NCBI GenBank assembly: GCA_015233155.1
Contig: JADFYG010000045.1
Coordinates: 1 to 50,634 of the forward strand
DNA from: Candidatus Rifleibacteriota bacterium
GTDB lineage: Bacteria; Muiribacteriota; Ozemobacteria; Ozemobacterales; Ozemobacteraceae
Direction: 5' to 3'
DNA: 50,634 nt
Below, piece by piece: positions 15,241-25,909 of this stretch. Positions within the stretch are counted from its first letter, which is position 1. Every line of letters starts with the position of its first letter. The notes beneath the pieces are model-generated. The model was not told the DNA's origin, searched no databases, and worked only from the letters and a program-made list of their open reading frames with translations. A program made the position numbers and the translations under genes.

Positions 15241-18200
15241 GTGAAAATCGGTCAGAAAGTCGCTGTTGTCCTGCTTTTGCTGGTTGTAGTTCTGGTGTTC
15301 ATCGGTTATTTTGGTGTCACCAGGCTTAAGGTGCTCGATGAGTCGGATACCGATCTTTATGAACATTATGCGGCTCCGATGGCTCCCATGGCCAAAGCGG
15401 CAATTGCTTTTCACCGCAATCGTGTAAATATTCGAAATTTGATAATGGAATCCGATACGGAAAAACGCAAGGGATACGACGAACGAATAAATACCTTGAA
15501 TAAAGAATTAGAAACTAACCTGGCTGAATTTCAGAAAACAATTGTTTCCGCGGATATGCAAAGACAATTTAACGATGATTTGAAAGGTGCGCTTGCCAAA
15601 TACAATACTTTTCTCGAAAAGGTCAGAGAATTGGTTTTAAAAGGGAATGCCACCGAGGCATTTGCCATATTGACCGGCGAGGGCCAGAAATTGTCTGACA
15701 GTGCCAACACGGAACTTCTTGAATGCTTTGACATGAAAGTCGACGGAGGCAAGAAAAAGTCAGAGGCCAATGCGTCGCAGGCCAGTGCAACTATAAATAC
15801 TATGACTACTGTAGTTTTGGGTGGAATAGTTTTCGCTATTTTAGCGGGCATCTATCTTACTATTAATGTTTCCGGAATTCTGTCAGCGATGATGAGCGAG
15901 GCTCAACATCTGGTGAAATCCGCCGTCGACGGCAAGCTGGATACCCGGGCCGATATCAGTAAGATCAACTTCGAGTTTCAACCGATCATTGAGGGTGTGA
16001 ACAAGACTCTCGACGCTGTCATCGGGCCGTTGAATGTTGCCGCGGAGTATGTCGATCGCATTTCCAAGGGTGATGTTCCGAAAAAGATCACGGAAACCTA
16101 TCATGGTGATTTCAACGAAATCAAGAACAATCTGAATAATTGTGTTGACGCCGTGAATGCGCTTGTTGTCGATGCGGGTATGCTGGCAAAGGCCGGGGTT
16201 GAAGGGAAACTTGATACCCGCGCCGACGCGACGAAGCATCAGGGTGACTTCCGGAAGATCGTCGAGGGCGTTAACAAGACTCTGGACTCAGTTATAGGTC
16301 CCCTGAACGTTGCCGCGGAATACGTGGATCGCATCTCTAAGGGTGATGTACCGAAGAAGATAACCGATACGTATCATGGTGATTTTAATGAAATCAAGAA
16401 CAACCTGAACACCTGTATAGACGCGATTAATTTGTTGGTGGGTGATGCCGGCATACTGGCGAAGGCCGCCAAGGAAGGCAAACTGGACACACGTGCCGAT
16501 GCCACTAAGCATGGTGGCGACTTCCGGAAGATCGTCGAAGGTGTGAACGGGACTCTGGATTCGGTCATAGGGCCGTTGAACGTTGCCGCGGAGTATGTTG
16601 ATCGTATTTCAAAGGGTGATATTCCGAAGAAGATAACGGACACGTACAATGGTGATTTCAATGAAATCAAGAACAATCTGAACACATGTATTGATGCGGT
16701 CAATCTGCTTGTCGGAGATGCCGCCGTGTTGGCCAGGGCTGCCAAGGAAGGCAAGTTGGATACGCGTGCTGATGCCACGAAGCATGGCGGTGATTTCCGG
16801 AAGATCGTCGAAGGGGTGAACGAGACTCTCGATTCAGTCATCGGGCCGTTGAATGTTGCCGCTGAATATGTAGATCGCATTTCGAAGGGCGATATTCCCA
16901 ATAAGATCACGGATACATATAACGGCGATTTCAATGAGATCAAGAACAATCTGAATACATGTATCGATGCGGTTAATCTGTTGGTGGGCGATGCCGGCGT
17001 GCTTGTGAAGGCGGCGATTGAAGGAAGGCTGGCGACACGTGCTGATGCGAGCAGGCATGGCGGCGATTTCCGGAAGATCGTCGAGGGCGTTAACAAGACT
17101 CTTGATGCGGTTATTGGTCCGTTGAACGTCGCGGCGCGTTATGTAGACCTGATTTCCCGCGGAGATATTCCGACGAAGATCACGGACACTTATAATGGCG
17201 ACTTCAACGAAATAAAGAATAATCTGAACAATTGTGTAGACGCGGTTAACGGGCTTGTCGGTGATGCGAACATGTTGTCGAAGGCGGCTGTTGACGGGAA
17301 GCTTGCGACCCGTGCCGATGCCAGCAAGCATCGTGGCGACTTCAGGAAGATTGTTGAGGGCGTGAACGAGACACTTGATTCTGTGATCGGGCCGTTGAAT
17401 GTCGCGGCGAACTACGTCGATCGTATTTCGAAGGGTGACGTTCCGACGAAGATCACGGACAATTACAATGGTGACTTCAATCAGATAAAGAGCAATCTTA
17501 ATGTGTTGATCGATGCGATGAATGTGATTACGAATGTCGCCAAGGAAATCTCCGGTGGCAATCTGGTGGTTGAGGTGCGTGAGCGGTCGCCGGAAGATGA
17601 GTTGATGCGTGCTCTTGCGGCCATGGTGAAGCGTCTGACCGAGATTGTGGTGAATGTCAAAACGGCTTCCGAACAGGTTGCGACGGGCAGCACGGAGTTG
17701 AGTTCCAGTGCTTCGACCTTGTCTCAAGGTGCGACGGAGCAGGCGTCGGCGGCGGAGGAAGCATCATCGTCGATGGAAGAGATGACCTCTAATATTCAGC
17801 AGAATGCTGATAATGCGTCTCAAACCGAGAAGATTGCGACCAAGGCTGCTGAAGATGCAAAGATGGGTGGAAAGGCTGTTGCTGAGACGGTTTCAGCGAT
17901 GAACGAGATTGCCGGTAAAATTGCGATCATCGAAGAAATTGCGCGACAGACAAATCTTCTTGCGTTGAATGCGGCCATCGAAGCGGCCCGGGCAGGGGAA
18001 CACGGCAAGGGCTTCGCGGTCGTGGCTTCCGAAGTCAGAAAACTCGCCGAGCGCAGCCAACTGGCGGCCGGTGAAATCAGAAAACTGTCTGCGTCGAGTG
18101 TCGAGGTTGCCGGCAAAGCTGGCGAGATGCTGGCGAAGATAGTTCCGGACATACAAAAGACAGCAGAGTTGATCCAGGAGATCAGCGCGGCATGCAAGGA

Positions 18201-18573
18201 GCAGAACACGGGCGCCGAGCAGATCAATAAAGCTATTCAACAACTCGATCAGGTAATCCAGCAGAATGCGGGAGCGGCTGAAGAGCTTGCTTCGACCTCT
18301 GAGGAGATGACATCGCAGGCGGAGCAGTTGAAGAATATCATCGGTTTCTTCCGCGTTGATGCGAGCCAGTCCGCGGCGGGAAGCATTGGCGGAATGGCGC
18401 ATCGCACGGTGCGTGTCGAGCCGCGTCATGATACTTTTGCCGCCGCTCCGAAGGCAAAAGCGGTGGTAAAGGAAGCTCCAAAGCCCAAAAAAGGCGGTGG
18501 CGGCGGAAAGGGAATATCTCTCGACATGGGTGAAGGCCCTGATAAGGCTGATGGCGAATTCGAAAAGTTCTGA
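15241..18573 (+). CDS. Methyl-accepting chemotaxis protein with six tandem HAMP-like units
   Basis: 1110 residues from a GTG with TTTAGGAG ten bases upstream. Order: TM1 (about 7-26), a helical periplasmic ligand-binding region of the 4HB type (30-185), TM2 (188-212), then six tandem 91-residue units starting at residues 231, 322, 413, 504, 595 and 686, each containing [18 protein letters not shown] and [16 protein letters not shown], which is HAMP-like. The MCP signalling domain follows from about 805 with the classic tip [21 protein letters not shown] Lys/Gly-rich tail ends the protein; no CheR-binding pentapeptide is seen. It is a membrane receptor for the CheA/CheW here. The very similar units at DNA level are prone to recombination. 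Confidence 0.93.
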   Translation: MKIGQKVAVVLLLLVVVLVFIGYFGVTRLKVLDESDTDLYEHYAAPMAPMAKAAIAFHRNRVNIRNLIMESDTEKRKGYDERINTLNKELETNLAEFQKTIVSADMQRQFNDDLKGALAKYNTFLEKVRELVLKGNATEAFAILTGEGQKLSDSANTELLECFDMKVDGGKKKSEANASQASATINTMTTVVLGGIVFAILAGIYLTINVSGILSAMMSEAQHLVKSAVDGKLDTRADISKINFEFQPIIEGVNKTLDAVIGPLNVAAEYVDRISKGDVPKKITETYHGDFNEIKNNLNNCVDAVNALVVDAGMLAKAGVEGKLDTRADATKHQGDFRKIVEGVNKTLDSVIGPLNVAAEYVDRISKGDVPKKITDTYHGDFNEIKNNLNTCIDAINLLVGDAGILAKAAKEGKLDTRADATKHGGDFRKIVEGVNGTLDSVIGPLNVAAEYVDRISKGDIPKKITDTYNGDFNEIKNNLNTCIDAVNLLVGDAAVLARAAKEGKLDTRADATKHGGDFRKIVEGVNETLDSVIGPLNVAAEYVDRISKGDIPNKITDTYNGDFNEIKNNLNTCIDAVNLLVGDAGVLVKAAIEGRLATRADASRHGGDFRKIVEGVNKTLDAVIGPLNVAARYVDLISRGDIPTKITDTYNGDFNEIKNNLNNCVDAVNGLVGDANMLSKAAVDGKLATRADASKHRGDFRKIVEGVNETLDSVIGPLNVAANYVDRISKGDVPTKITDNYNGDFNQIKSNLNVLIDAMNVITNVAKEISGGNLVVEVRERSPEDELMRALAAMVKRLTEIVVNVKTASEQVATGSTELSSSASTLSQGATEQASAAEEASSSMEEMTSNIQQNADNASQTEKIATKAAEDAKMGGKAVAETVSAMNEIAGKIAIIEEIARQTNLLALNAAIEAARAGEHGKGFAVVASEVRKLAERSQLAAGEIRKLSASSVEVAGKAGEMLAKIVPDIQKTAELIQEISAACKEQNTGAEQINKAIQQLDQVIQQNAGAAEELASTSEEMTSQAEQLKNIIGFFRVDASQSAAGSIGGMAHRTVRVEPRHDTFAAAPKAKAVVKEAPKPKKGGGGGKGISLDMGEGPDKADGEFEKF
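15931..17553 (+). repeat. Six tandem 273 bp coding repeats
   Basis: Unit starts fall exactly 273 bp apart at 15931, 16204, 16477, 16750, 17023 and 17296. Central units are nearly identical at protein level ([20 protein letters not shown]) with mostly silent DNA differences; the first and last units diverge. This encodes the poly-HAMP-like region of the receptor. Confidence 0.9.
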
Positions 18574-18581
18574 TGAACAGC

Positions 18582-18620
18582 AACTGCGGCCCCATTGATA
18601 ATATCACCGGGGCCGCAGTT
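18582..18620 (+). terminator. Rho-independent terminator candidate
   Basis: A perfect 12-base stem (AACTGCGGCCCC / GGGGCCGCAGTT) with a 15-base loop begins nine bases after the receptor stop and is followed by a short T-run (TTT). It probably ends the transcript of the first receptor. Confidence 0.7.
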
Positions 18621-18654
18621 TTCCCGTTGGGGTGCCCTCGCATCTGAATAAAAT

Positions 18655-18676
18655 TAACCACAGATGAACACAGATA
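18655..18676. repeat. CCACAGATGAACACAGAT-type intergenic repeat
   Basis: The text ACCACAGATGAACACAGATA matches a class of short repeats common in intergenic DNA of many bacteria. Only one arm is seen, so it looks like a remnant. It lies between the terminator and cheR. Confidence 0.4.
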
Positions 18677-18755
18677 CAAAACGCCGTTAAATGAGGATAA
18701 ATGAGATAGGGGGCTTTGAAGCCGCCCTGATTGCGGCTTTATATAGAAAGTGATC

Positions 18756-19625
18756 ATGGACGAACAGACGCAGGCAAGTAGCGTTGGTGTTATAAAAGAG
18801 ATGACTGAGGCGGATTTCCGCCGGTTAAGCGAGTTCATATACCGCGAATGCGGAATAAAGCTTGAAATAGGCAAGAAATACCTTCTTCAGGGGCGTCTTC
18901 AGAAGCGAATGCGTGTGCTCAATCTCGCTACTTACAGAGATTACTCGGAGTATCTATTCAGTACGGAGGGCCAGCAAAGCGAACTTCCGCATATGATCGA
19001 TGCGGTCACCACTAACAAGACAGATTTTTTTCGTGAGCCCGATCATTTTGATTATCTGATCCAGAAAGCGCTTCCGGAGTTGATTCAAAAGAAGGAGCCG
19101 CAGGAGCGGCGACGTACATTCATCTGGAGTGCCGGATGTTCGAGCGGTGAAGAGCCGTATACGCTGGCAATGGTGCTCAGCGAGTTCAAGGCGGTCAATC
19201 AGCCTTTCGATTTTCTCGTACTTGCAACTGATATCTCGAATACTATTCTGGAGAAAGCCCGTCTTGGCATTTATGACGAGTCGCGCGTGGTTCCGGTGCC
19301 ATCCGCTATGAAGAAGAAGTATTTATTGCGCAGCAAGGACAGAACCAGTTCTATGGTTCGTGTTGCCCCGGATGTTCGCTCAAAAGTTAAATTCGCGTGG
19401 TTGAATTTCATGGAAGAGTTTCCCATAAAAGATCTTTTTAAAGTTATTTTCTGTCGCAATGTCGTCATATATTTCGATCGCCCAACTCAGGAAAAGTTGA
19501 TTCAAAAATTCTATCGGCAGCTTGTTCCAGGAGGATATCTTTTCATGGGGCATTCCGAAACGCTCACGGGATTGGACGTTGGATTTTACCAGGCTGCTCC
19601 CACGATTTATCGAAAGCCTCTTTAA
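18756..19625 (+). CDS. cheR: CheR chemotaxis methyltransferase
   Basis: About 289 residues. The N-terminal helical domain (MTEADFRRLSEFIYRECGIKL), the FFREPDHFDYL phrase and the SAM-binding domain (IWSAGCSSGEEPYTLAMVL, LATDISNTILEKARLGIY, FKVIFCRNVVIYF, GGYLFMGHSETL) are complete. It transfers methyl groups from S-adenosylmethionine to glutamates of the two receptors encoded on either side, opposing CheB. The ATG at 18756 is preferred; a GTG six bases before is in frame. It lies between the two receptor genes. Confidence 0.94.
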   Translation: MDEQTQASSVGVIKEMTEADFRRLSEFIYRECGIKLEIGKKYLLQGRLQKRMRVLNLATYRDYSEYLFSTEGQQSELPHMIDAVTTNKTDFFREPDHFDYLIQKALPELIQKKEPQERRRTFIWSAGCSSGEEPYTLAMVLSEFKAVNQPFDFLVLATDISNTILEKARLGIYDESRVVPVPSAMKKKYLLRSKDRTSSMVRVAPDVRSKVKFAWLNFMEEFPIKDLFKVIFCRNVVIYFDRPTQEKLIQKFYRQLVPGGYLFMGHSETLTGLDVGFYQAAPTIYRKPL

Positions 19626-19851
19626 TTGTCGGTGGATTATTTGGCATAATATTGGCGGTTGACGAGCTATAATATCATTCATTAAGAGGGGGCTTAGTAA
19701 TCATATCCTAGATAACAGTGCAGGGGCAAGCAGGTGGAGCGTCCGAGATATACGGAGATCTTGTGCGATCACTCTAATGTGTTCCGGAGAAATTGTAACT
19801 CCTTTGATGGTTAGATTATAAGACGGCAAAACGTGGGCGAGGAGAATGTCT

Positions 19852-22800
19852 ATGAAGATCAGTCAAAAAATTGGCTTTATCCTGGCTGTGTTGGTTGTCA
19901 TTCTGGCGTTTGTCGGCCTTTATGGGATCACCAACCTGAAGCTGCTTGACGACTCAGACCGTGTTCTTTATGAGAATTTTGCCGCTCCACTGGCACCTAT
20001 CGCAAGAGCTGCCATTGCTTTCCAGCGCAGCCGTATAAATATACGCAGCGCAATGATCGAACCCGGTAACGAAAAGCGAAGGCAGCTCATCGAGCGTATG
20101 GCCTCTTTCGACAAAGAAGTCGCAGCCAATCTTGCTGAATTTCGGAAGAAAATTATAGCCGATGAAATGCTAAAACAGTTTGTCGTGCTTAATGACGCAT
20201 TTGCCAAATACAATGCATACATAGAAAAAGCAAAGGAGAAAACCTTGGAAGGCAACACAGTTGAGGCTTATGCCATGTTGTCAGGTGAAGGGCAGATATT
20301 GGCTACTAACGCTAATAACTCGATCGAGAGTATTTTAACTGGAATGATCGATGGCGGCAGGAAAAAATCGGATACCAACACAGCGGAAGCAGTTAACGTC
20401 GTTTTTGTAATGAAGATCGCGGTTTGCCTTGGTATTATTTTTGCCATTGTTTTGGGTTTTTATCTGGCAATAAATGTTGCGGGTATTCTCAATTCAATGA
20501 CTGGCGAGATTCAGGAGCTGGTGACCGCGGCTGTAAACGGTAAGCTTGGTGCCCGGGCCGATCTTGCGAAGATAAACTTCGAGTTTCAGCCGGTGATTGC
20601 CGGTATGAACAAGACTCTCGATGCGGTTATCGGGCCGTTGAATGTTGCCGCGGAGTATGTCGATCGCCTTTCCAAAGGGGAGATTCCCAATAAGATCACC
20701 GACAATTACAATGGTGATTTCAATGTGATCAGGAACAATCTGAATAATTTCATTGATGTAGTGGACACTCTTGTCACCGATGTCGCGGGATTGGTAAGAG
20801 CGGCCAAGAAAGGAAAACTGGACGTACGCGCTGATGCAGCAAAGCATCAGGGTGGATTCAGGATGATAGTGGAAGGTGTTAACAAGACTCTCGATTTGGT
20901 AATAGGACCGCTGAATGTTGCCGCTGAGTATGTAGATCGCATTTCGAAGGGGGACATCCCGAATAAGATCACTGACAGCTACAATGGAGATTTCAATGAG
21001 ATCAAGAACAATCTGAATAACTGTATCGATAATATATCTGCATTGGTTGCGGATGCGGATATGCTTGCCAAGGCGGCGGTAGAGGGCAAACTCGATACAC
21101 GCGCCGACGCGACGAAGCATCAGGGCGACTTCAAGAAGATCATCGATGGCGTGAACAAGACACTCGATGCTGTAATAGGGCCGCTGAACGTTGCTGCGGA
21201 ATATGTTGATCGCATTTCGAAGGGTGATATTCCGAAGAAGATCACCGACAATTACAAGGGCGATTTCAACGAAATAAAGAACAATCTGAACAACTGCATC
21301 GACAATATCACCGCGTTGGTTTCGGACGCGTGTATGCTTGCTACAGCGGCGATGGAAGGTCGACTCGATACACGTGCCGATGGAGCGAAGCATCAGGGTG
21401 ATTATCGAAAAATAGTCGATGGTGTGAATCGCACTATCGAAAATCTGGTTGGACTTCTTGATTCAATGCCAGCTCCAGCAATGATCATCGATAGGGAATT
21501 CAGCATCAGATACATGAATCTGGTCGGTTGCAGCATTGGGAAGAAAAGTAAAAAGGAGCTTGTCGGGACGAAATGTTTCGACTATTTCAAGACTGGAGAT
21601 TGCAAGACGGAAAAGTGCGCGTGTAATCAGGCTATGGTTCAGGGGCGGAATGCGAATTCTGAAACGATTGCCAAGCCGTTGCCAGGGCTCGAACTGGATA
21701 TATCCTATTCCGGTGTTCCGCTCAAGGACATGAGCGGAAACATCATCGGTGCTTTCGAAGTAGTTTCCGACCAGACCCAGATAAAAACGGCCGGTCGGAC
21801 TGCAAAAAAGATTGCGGATTTCCAGAATACTGAAGTCGCAAAGATCCAGGACGGATTGGGGAGAATGTCGAGGGGAGATCTCAGCTTTGAACTGAATACC
21901 GCTGAGGGCGACGTCGATACATCAAAGACCCGGGAAACGTTCACTCTTATTTCCGCGGCGATCAATCAGGCGGTCGGAGCTATCAAAAACCTTGTGCAGG
22001 ACGCGGAAGTTCTTGCCAAAGCGGCTGTAGAGGGCAAACTGGATACCCGCGCGGATGTGACAAAGCATAAAGGCGACTTCAGAAAAATCGTCGTGGGTGT
22101 GAACAATACTCTTGATGCGGTGATCGGACCGCTGAATGTTGCTGCGGAGTATGTCGATCGTATTTCGAAGGGCGATATTCCCAGGAAGATCACGGACAAT
22201 TACAGCGGCGATTTTAACCAGATAAAAAACAATCTGAACGTGTTGATCGATTCGATGAATATTATTACTGACTCCGCGAAAGAAATCGCGAAGGGAAATC
22301 TGGTTGTCGAAATGTGCGAACGTTCTGCGGAAGACGAGCTGATGCGGGCGCTTGGCGCAATGATCAGGCGTCTGACAGATGTTGTGGTGAACGTTAAGAC
22401 GGCTTCAGAACAAGTAGCGACCGGAAGCATAGAGCTGAGTTCCAGTGCTCAGACCCTTTCTCAGGGCGCTACCGAGCAGGCTGCATCAGCAGAGGAGGCA
22501 TCTTCATCAATGGAGGAGATGACCTCGAATATTCAGCAAAATGCTGAAAATGCTTCGCAAACCGAGAAGATTGCGACCAAGGCCGCCGAAGATGCGAAGC
22601 TGGGCGGAAAAGCCGTCAAGGATACCGTCTCGGCAATGAGAGAGATTGCGGGCAAGATTGCTATCATTGAAGAGATTGCCCGGCAAACCAATCTGCTTGC
22701 GCTGAATGCGGCCATCGAGGCGGCCCGGGCGGGGGAACATGGAAAAGGTTTCGCGGTCGTGGCTTCCGAAGTCAGAAAGCTTGCAGAGCGCAGTCAGCTG

Positions 22801-23127
22801 GCGGCAGGTGAAATCCGCAAATTATCGGCATCCAGCGTTGAGGTTGCGGGAAAGGCGGGTGAGATGCTGTCGAAGATTGTTCCGGATATTCAGAAAACGG
22901 CCGAACTGATACAGGAAATAAGCGCGGCATGCAAGGAGCAGAACACGGGGGCTGAGCAGATCAACAGGGCTATTCAACAGCTCGATCAGGTCATTCAACA
23001 GAATGCCGGAGCTGCCGAAGAGCTTGCTTCAACTTCGGAGGAAATGACCTCTCAGGCCGAGCAGTTGAAGAGTATAATCGGTTTCTTCCGTGTAAATGAT
23101 GCACAGTCGGCTGAGAACCGGGCGTGA
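19852..23127 (+). CDS. Methyl-accepting chemotaxis protein with HAMP-like units and an inserted PAS domain
   Basis: About 1091 residues. TM1, a helical periplasmic region and TM2 (about 190-212) align with the first receptor. Three full 91-residue HAMP-like units start near residues 230, 321 and 412; a fourth is interrupted after about 35 residues by a PAS domain ([21 protein letters not shown]... [10 protein letters not shown]) that carries cysteines in the phrase [13 protein letters not shown] further unit follows the PAS domain, then the MCP signalling domain with the same tip as its paralogue. AGGAG lies seven bases before the ATG at 19852; the ATG at 19846 is too close to it. The PAS cysteines could bind a cofactor or sense redox state; that is inference. 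Confidence 0.92.
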   Translation: MKISQKIGFILAVLVVILAFVGLYGITNLKLLDDSDRVLYENFAAPLAPIARAAIAFQRSRINIRSAMIEPGNEKRRQLIERMASFDKEVAANLAEFRKKIIADEMLKQFVVLNDAFAKYNAYIEKAKEKTLEGNTVEAYAMLSGEGQILATNANNSIESILTGMIDGGRKKSDTNTAEAVNVVFVMKIAVCLGIIFAIVLGFYLAINVAGILNSMTGEIQELVTAAVNGKLGARADLAKINFEFQPVIAGMNKTLDAVIGPLNVAAEYVDRLSKGEIPNKITDNYNGDFNVIRNNLNNFIDVVDTLVTDVAGLVRAAKKGKLDVRADAAKHQGGFRMIVEGVNKTLDLVIGPLNVAAEYVDRISKGDIPNKITDSYNGDFNEIKNNLNNCIDNISALVADADMLAKAAVEGKLDTRADATKHQGDFKKIIDGVNKTLDAVIGPLNVAAEYVDRISKGDIPKKITDNYKGDFNEIKNNLNNCIDNITALVSDACMLATAAMEGRLDTRADGAKHQGDYRKIVDGVNRTIENLVGLLDSMPAPAMIIDREFSIRYMNLVGCSIGKKSKKELVGTKCFDYFKTGDCKTEKCACNQAMVQGRNANSETIAKPLPGLELDISYSGVPLKDMSGNIIGAFEVVSDQTQIKTAGRTAKKIADFQNTEVAKIQDGLGRMSRGDLSFELNTAEGDVDTSKTRETFTLISAAINQAVGAIKNLVQDAEVLAKAAVEGKLDTRADVTKHKGDFRKIVVGVNNTLDAVIGPLNVAAEYVDRISKGDIPRKITDNYSGDFNQIKNNLNVLIDSMNIITDSAKEIAKGNLVVEMCERSAEDELMRALGAMIRRLTDVVVNVKTASEQVATGSIELSSSAQTLSQGATEQAASAEEASSSMEEMTSNIQQNAENASQTEKIATKAAEDAKLGGKAVKDTVSAMREIAGKIAIIEEIARQTNLLALNAAIEAARAGEHGKGFAVVASEVRKLAERSQLAAGEIRKLSASSVEVAGKAGEMLSKIVPDIQKTAELIQEISAACKEQNTGAEQINRAIQQLDQVIQQNAGAAEELASTSEEMTSQAEQLKSIIGFFRVNDAQSAENRA

Positions 23128-23197
23128 CATCTTTAAGAATCGCGATGTATATGATGACTTGCGCAATTGCGAGGTTTCCGCGAAAATGATTTCGACA

Positions 23198-23224
23198 GGT
23201 AGGGCCGCGACCGCCGGGCGCGCC
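23198..23224. repeat. Copy of 27-base GC-rich repeat
   Basis: Begins GGTAGGGCCGCGACCGCC and is identical over 27 bases to 25700-25726; a diverged relative forms one arm of the hairpin at 5975. Downstream GGCGGCCCCGCCTTAC (23250-23265 region) is a degenerate opposite arm, so this was probably once a full hairpin. Confidence 0.6.
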
Positions 23225-23305
23225 GCATTTTTTGCCACGAGCTTTTTCGGCGGCCCCGCCTTACAATTGCGCAGCATTTTTCGGCTTTCTGGGGGTTGGT
23301 GATAA

Positions 23306-23869
23306 TTGAAACGACCGCGCTACGATATTCCTAAAATCTATATGCAACCGGGGGAGCTGGTTTTCAGCTCTGTCCCCGTCGAGGTGACGACGGTTTTGGG
23401 GTCGTGTCTCGCGGTGACGATGTTTCATTTGGGAACACAGGTTGGCGCTGTATGTCATGCTTTATTGCCTGCCGGGGTGTGTCCGAAGAAGGTTTCGGAA
23501 GGGTGTAATCCGGGATTTCGCTTCGTGAACGGAGCTCTCCGAGTCATGTTTATGGCTTTCGAAAGTCGCGGAATCAGTCCAAAGGAGATTCAGATCAAGA
23601 TATTTGGCGGAGGAGATGTTCTGGAAGCAGTTGAGGGACGCGTCGATCCTACGGTTGGCCGGATGAACATCAATGAGGCATGGCGATGTCTGAACGAAAT
23701 CGGGGTATTTCCGAGAGCCGAGGATGTAGGTGGCCCTTACGGTCGAAAATTGCTGTTCTTTTCGCACACCGGTGATGTGTATGTAAAGTGTCTCAAAAAG
23801 TGGCACGACTCATTACGGGAAGGTGAACTTCCGGCTCGTTCAGTTCATTCCTCGAAAAAAGGGATTTGA
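23306..23869 (+). CDS. cheD: CheD receptor glutamine deamidase
   Basis: 187 residues from a TTG. The family's catalytic triad is in place: Cys34 (LGSCLAVTMF), His51 (AVCHALLP) and Thr28 (VTTV), with the same spacing as in Thermotoga CheD (T-x5-C-x16-H). The phrase KIFGGGDVLE is also conserved. CheD deamidates receptor glutamines and can bind CheC/CheY. No better start lies upstream in frame, and GGGGG about 15 bases ahead is a poor ribosome site. It is followed by cheB after 6 bp. Confidence 0.92.
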   Translation: MKRPRYDIPKIYMQPGELVFSSVPVEVTTVLGSCLAVTMFHLGTQVGAVCHALLPAGVCPKKVSEGCNPGFRFVNGALRVMFMAFESRGISPKEIQIKIFGGGDVLEAVEGRVDPTVGRMNINEAWRCLNEIGVFPRAEDVGGPYGRKLLFFSHTGDVYVKCLKKWHDSLREGELPARSVHSSKKGI

Positions 23870-24937
<1,068 letters not shown>

Positions 24938-24942
24938 TATTT

Positions 24943-25527
24943 TCAGGCGTGGAGTTTTTTCAGCAGCCATGCCATGTTGTCGCCGAGAGATTTCATTGTA
25001 CGAACGCCTTCTTCGTCAGAATCGACCTCGCCGATTTCGCGGCCTATTCCGATGTTCCAATAGATTGAACCTGGAATGATCATCTCGCCGATCGTAAAAA
25101 AGTGGTTGATCGAATCGAAAACATGAATGGCTCCGGCGCGGCGAACGGCGACTACCGCAGCCCCGACTTTGCGGCGCCACATCATGTTGTTGGCACGGGC
25201 GACCATGCCGGCGCGGTCGATCAGGGCTTTCAATTCGGGGGTAAGATCAGCGAAATACGTCGGAGAGCCCATAACAATGCCATGCGCGCCTTCCATTTTT
25301 TCTATGCATTCATTGACGATATCGTTTGTCACGTTGCATCGGCGATTCTTGTTCTTGAAACACTTGAAACATGCAATGCAACCTCGAATGGGGGCTCCGG
25401 CCAGCGATACGGTTTCGGTTTCGATTCCTTCAGCTTTCAATTGCTGGAAGGTAAGATCAATGAGTCTTGACGTATTACCCTCTTTGCGGGGGCTTCCATT
25501 GAATCCGACGACCTTGAGTTGTTGCAT
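24943..25527 (-). CDS. Iron-sulfur flavoprotein (NADPH-dependent FMN reductase family)
   Basis: 194 residues. The flavodoxin-like FMN site is seen in VVGFNGSPRKEGNTSRL and GSPTYFADLTPELKALIDR. After GAPIRGC the compact cysteine motif CIACFKCFKNKNRRC (C-x2-C-x2-C-x7-C) matches the [4Fe-4S] motif of Isf-type flavoproteins. These shuttle electrons, often in anaerobes. GGAGG precedes the ATG by six bases. It is a single minus-strand gene convergent with cheB and divergent from prkA. Confidence 0.88.
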   Translation of the reverse strand: MQQLKVVGFNGSPRKEGNTSRLIDLTFQQLKAEGIETETVSLAGAPIRGCIACFKCFKNKNRRCNVTNDIVNECIEKMEGAHGIVMGSPTYFADLTPELKALIDRAGMVARANNMMWRRKVGAAVVAVRRAGAIHVFDSINHFFTIGEMIIPGSIYWNIGIGREIGEVDSDEEGVRTMKSLGDNMAWLLKKLHA

Positions 25528-25589
25528 GGCGTTCCTCCGAAAAACTTGAAATACCAGGTGAGTTTAAGCCTCTATCCTAGCATATTATC

Positions 25590-25660
25590 CGCAGATTGCG
25601 CAGATTTTCGCCGGCGTCATTTTATTCTCCGCCGGCGATTGGCTTCAATTGCCTGAATTA
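25590..25660. repeat. CCGCAGATT-type repeat followed by hairpin
   Basis: CCGCAGATTGCGCAGATT is followed by TCGCCGGCG ... CGCCGGCGA, a 9-base stem. It is a partial relative of the palindromic element at 37621-37706. The rest of the 382 bp spacer 25528-25909 holds the 27-base repeat and no gene I can support. Confidence 0.4.
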
Positions 25661-25699
25661 AACGAATGGCAGGTTGGACAGGGTCTTTAATTCTCGACC

Positions 25700-25726
25700 G
25701 GTAGGGCCGCGACCGCCGGGCGCGCC
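25700..25726. repeat. Copy of 27-base GC-rich repeat
   Basis: Identical over 27 bases to 23198-23224 (GGTAGGGCCGCGACCGCC...). It stands without an opposite arm, 184 bp before prkA. Confidence 0.6.
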
Positions 25727-25909
25727 GAAATAAACTGATAATGAATGTGCCAGTGGTCAAAGGATGTCGCCAACCACATGGGCATTATATTTTCGAATGG
25801 AGTGGAAAAGTTTTCCGGATGGTTATATGATGGTGACTATCGGGTGCCCCGATTTCGGGTCATCTAAGGCAGGTATGAAACATACACACATTCGGGGGGC
25901 GAACGGTTC

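Noticed and set aside
15931..17553. Regularly spaced repeats that might suggest a CRISPR array
   Set aside because: The period is 273 bp, all in frame within one open gene encoding a HAMP-like unit; CRISPR repeats are much shorter with unrelated spacers.
16834..17727. Minus-strand open frames across the receptor repeats
   Set aside because: They are repeats of the antisense reading of the HAMP-like units, not independent genes.
19661..19673. TATAAT-like sequence near 19668 as a promoter for the second receptor
   Set aside because: No -35 element is found at 16-18 bases upstream; the nearest TTGGCA is 21 bases away.
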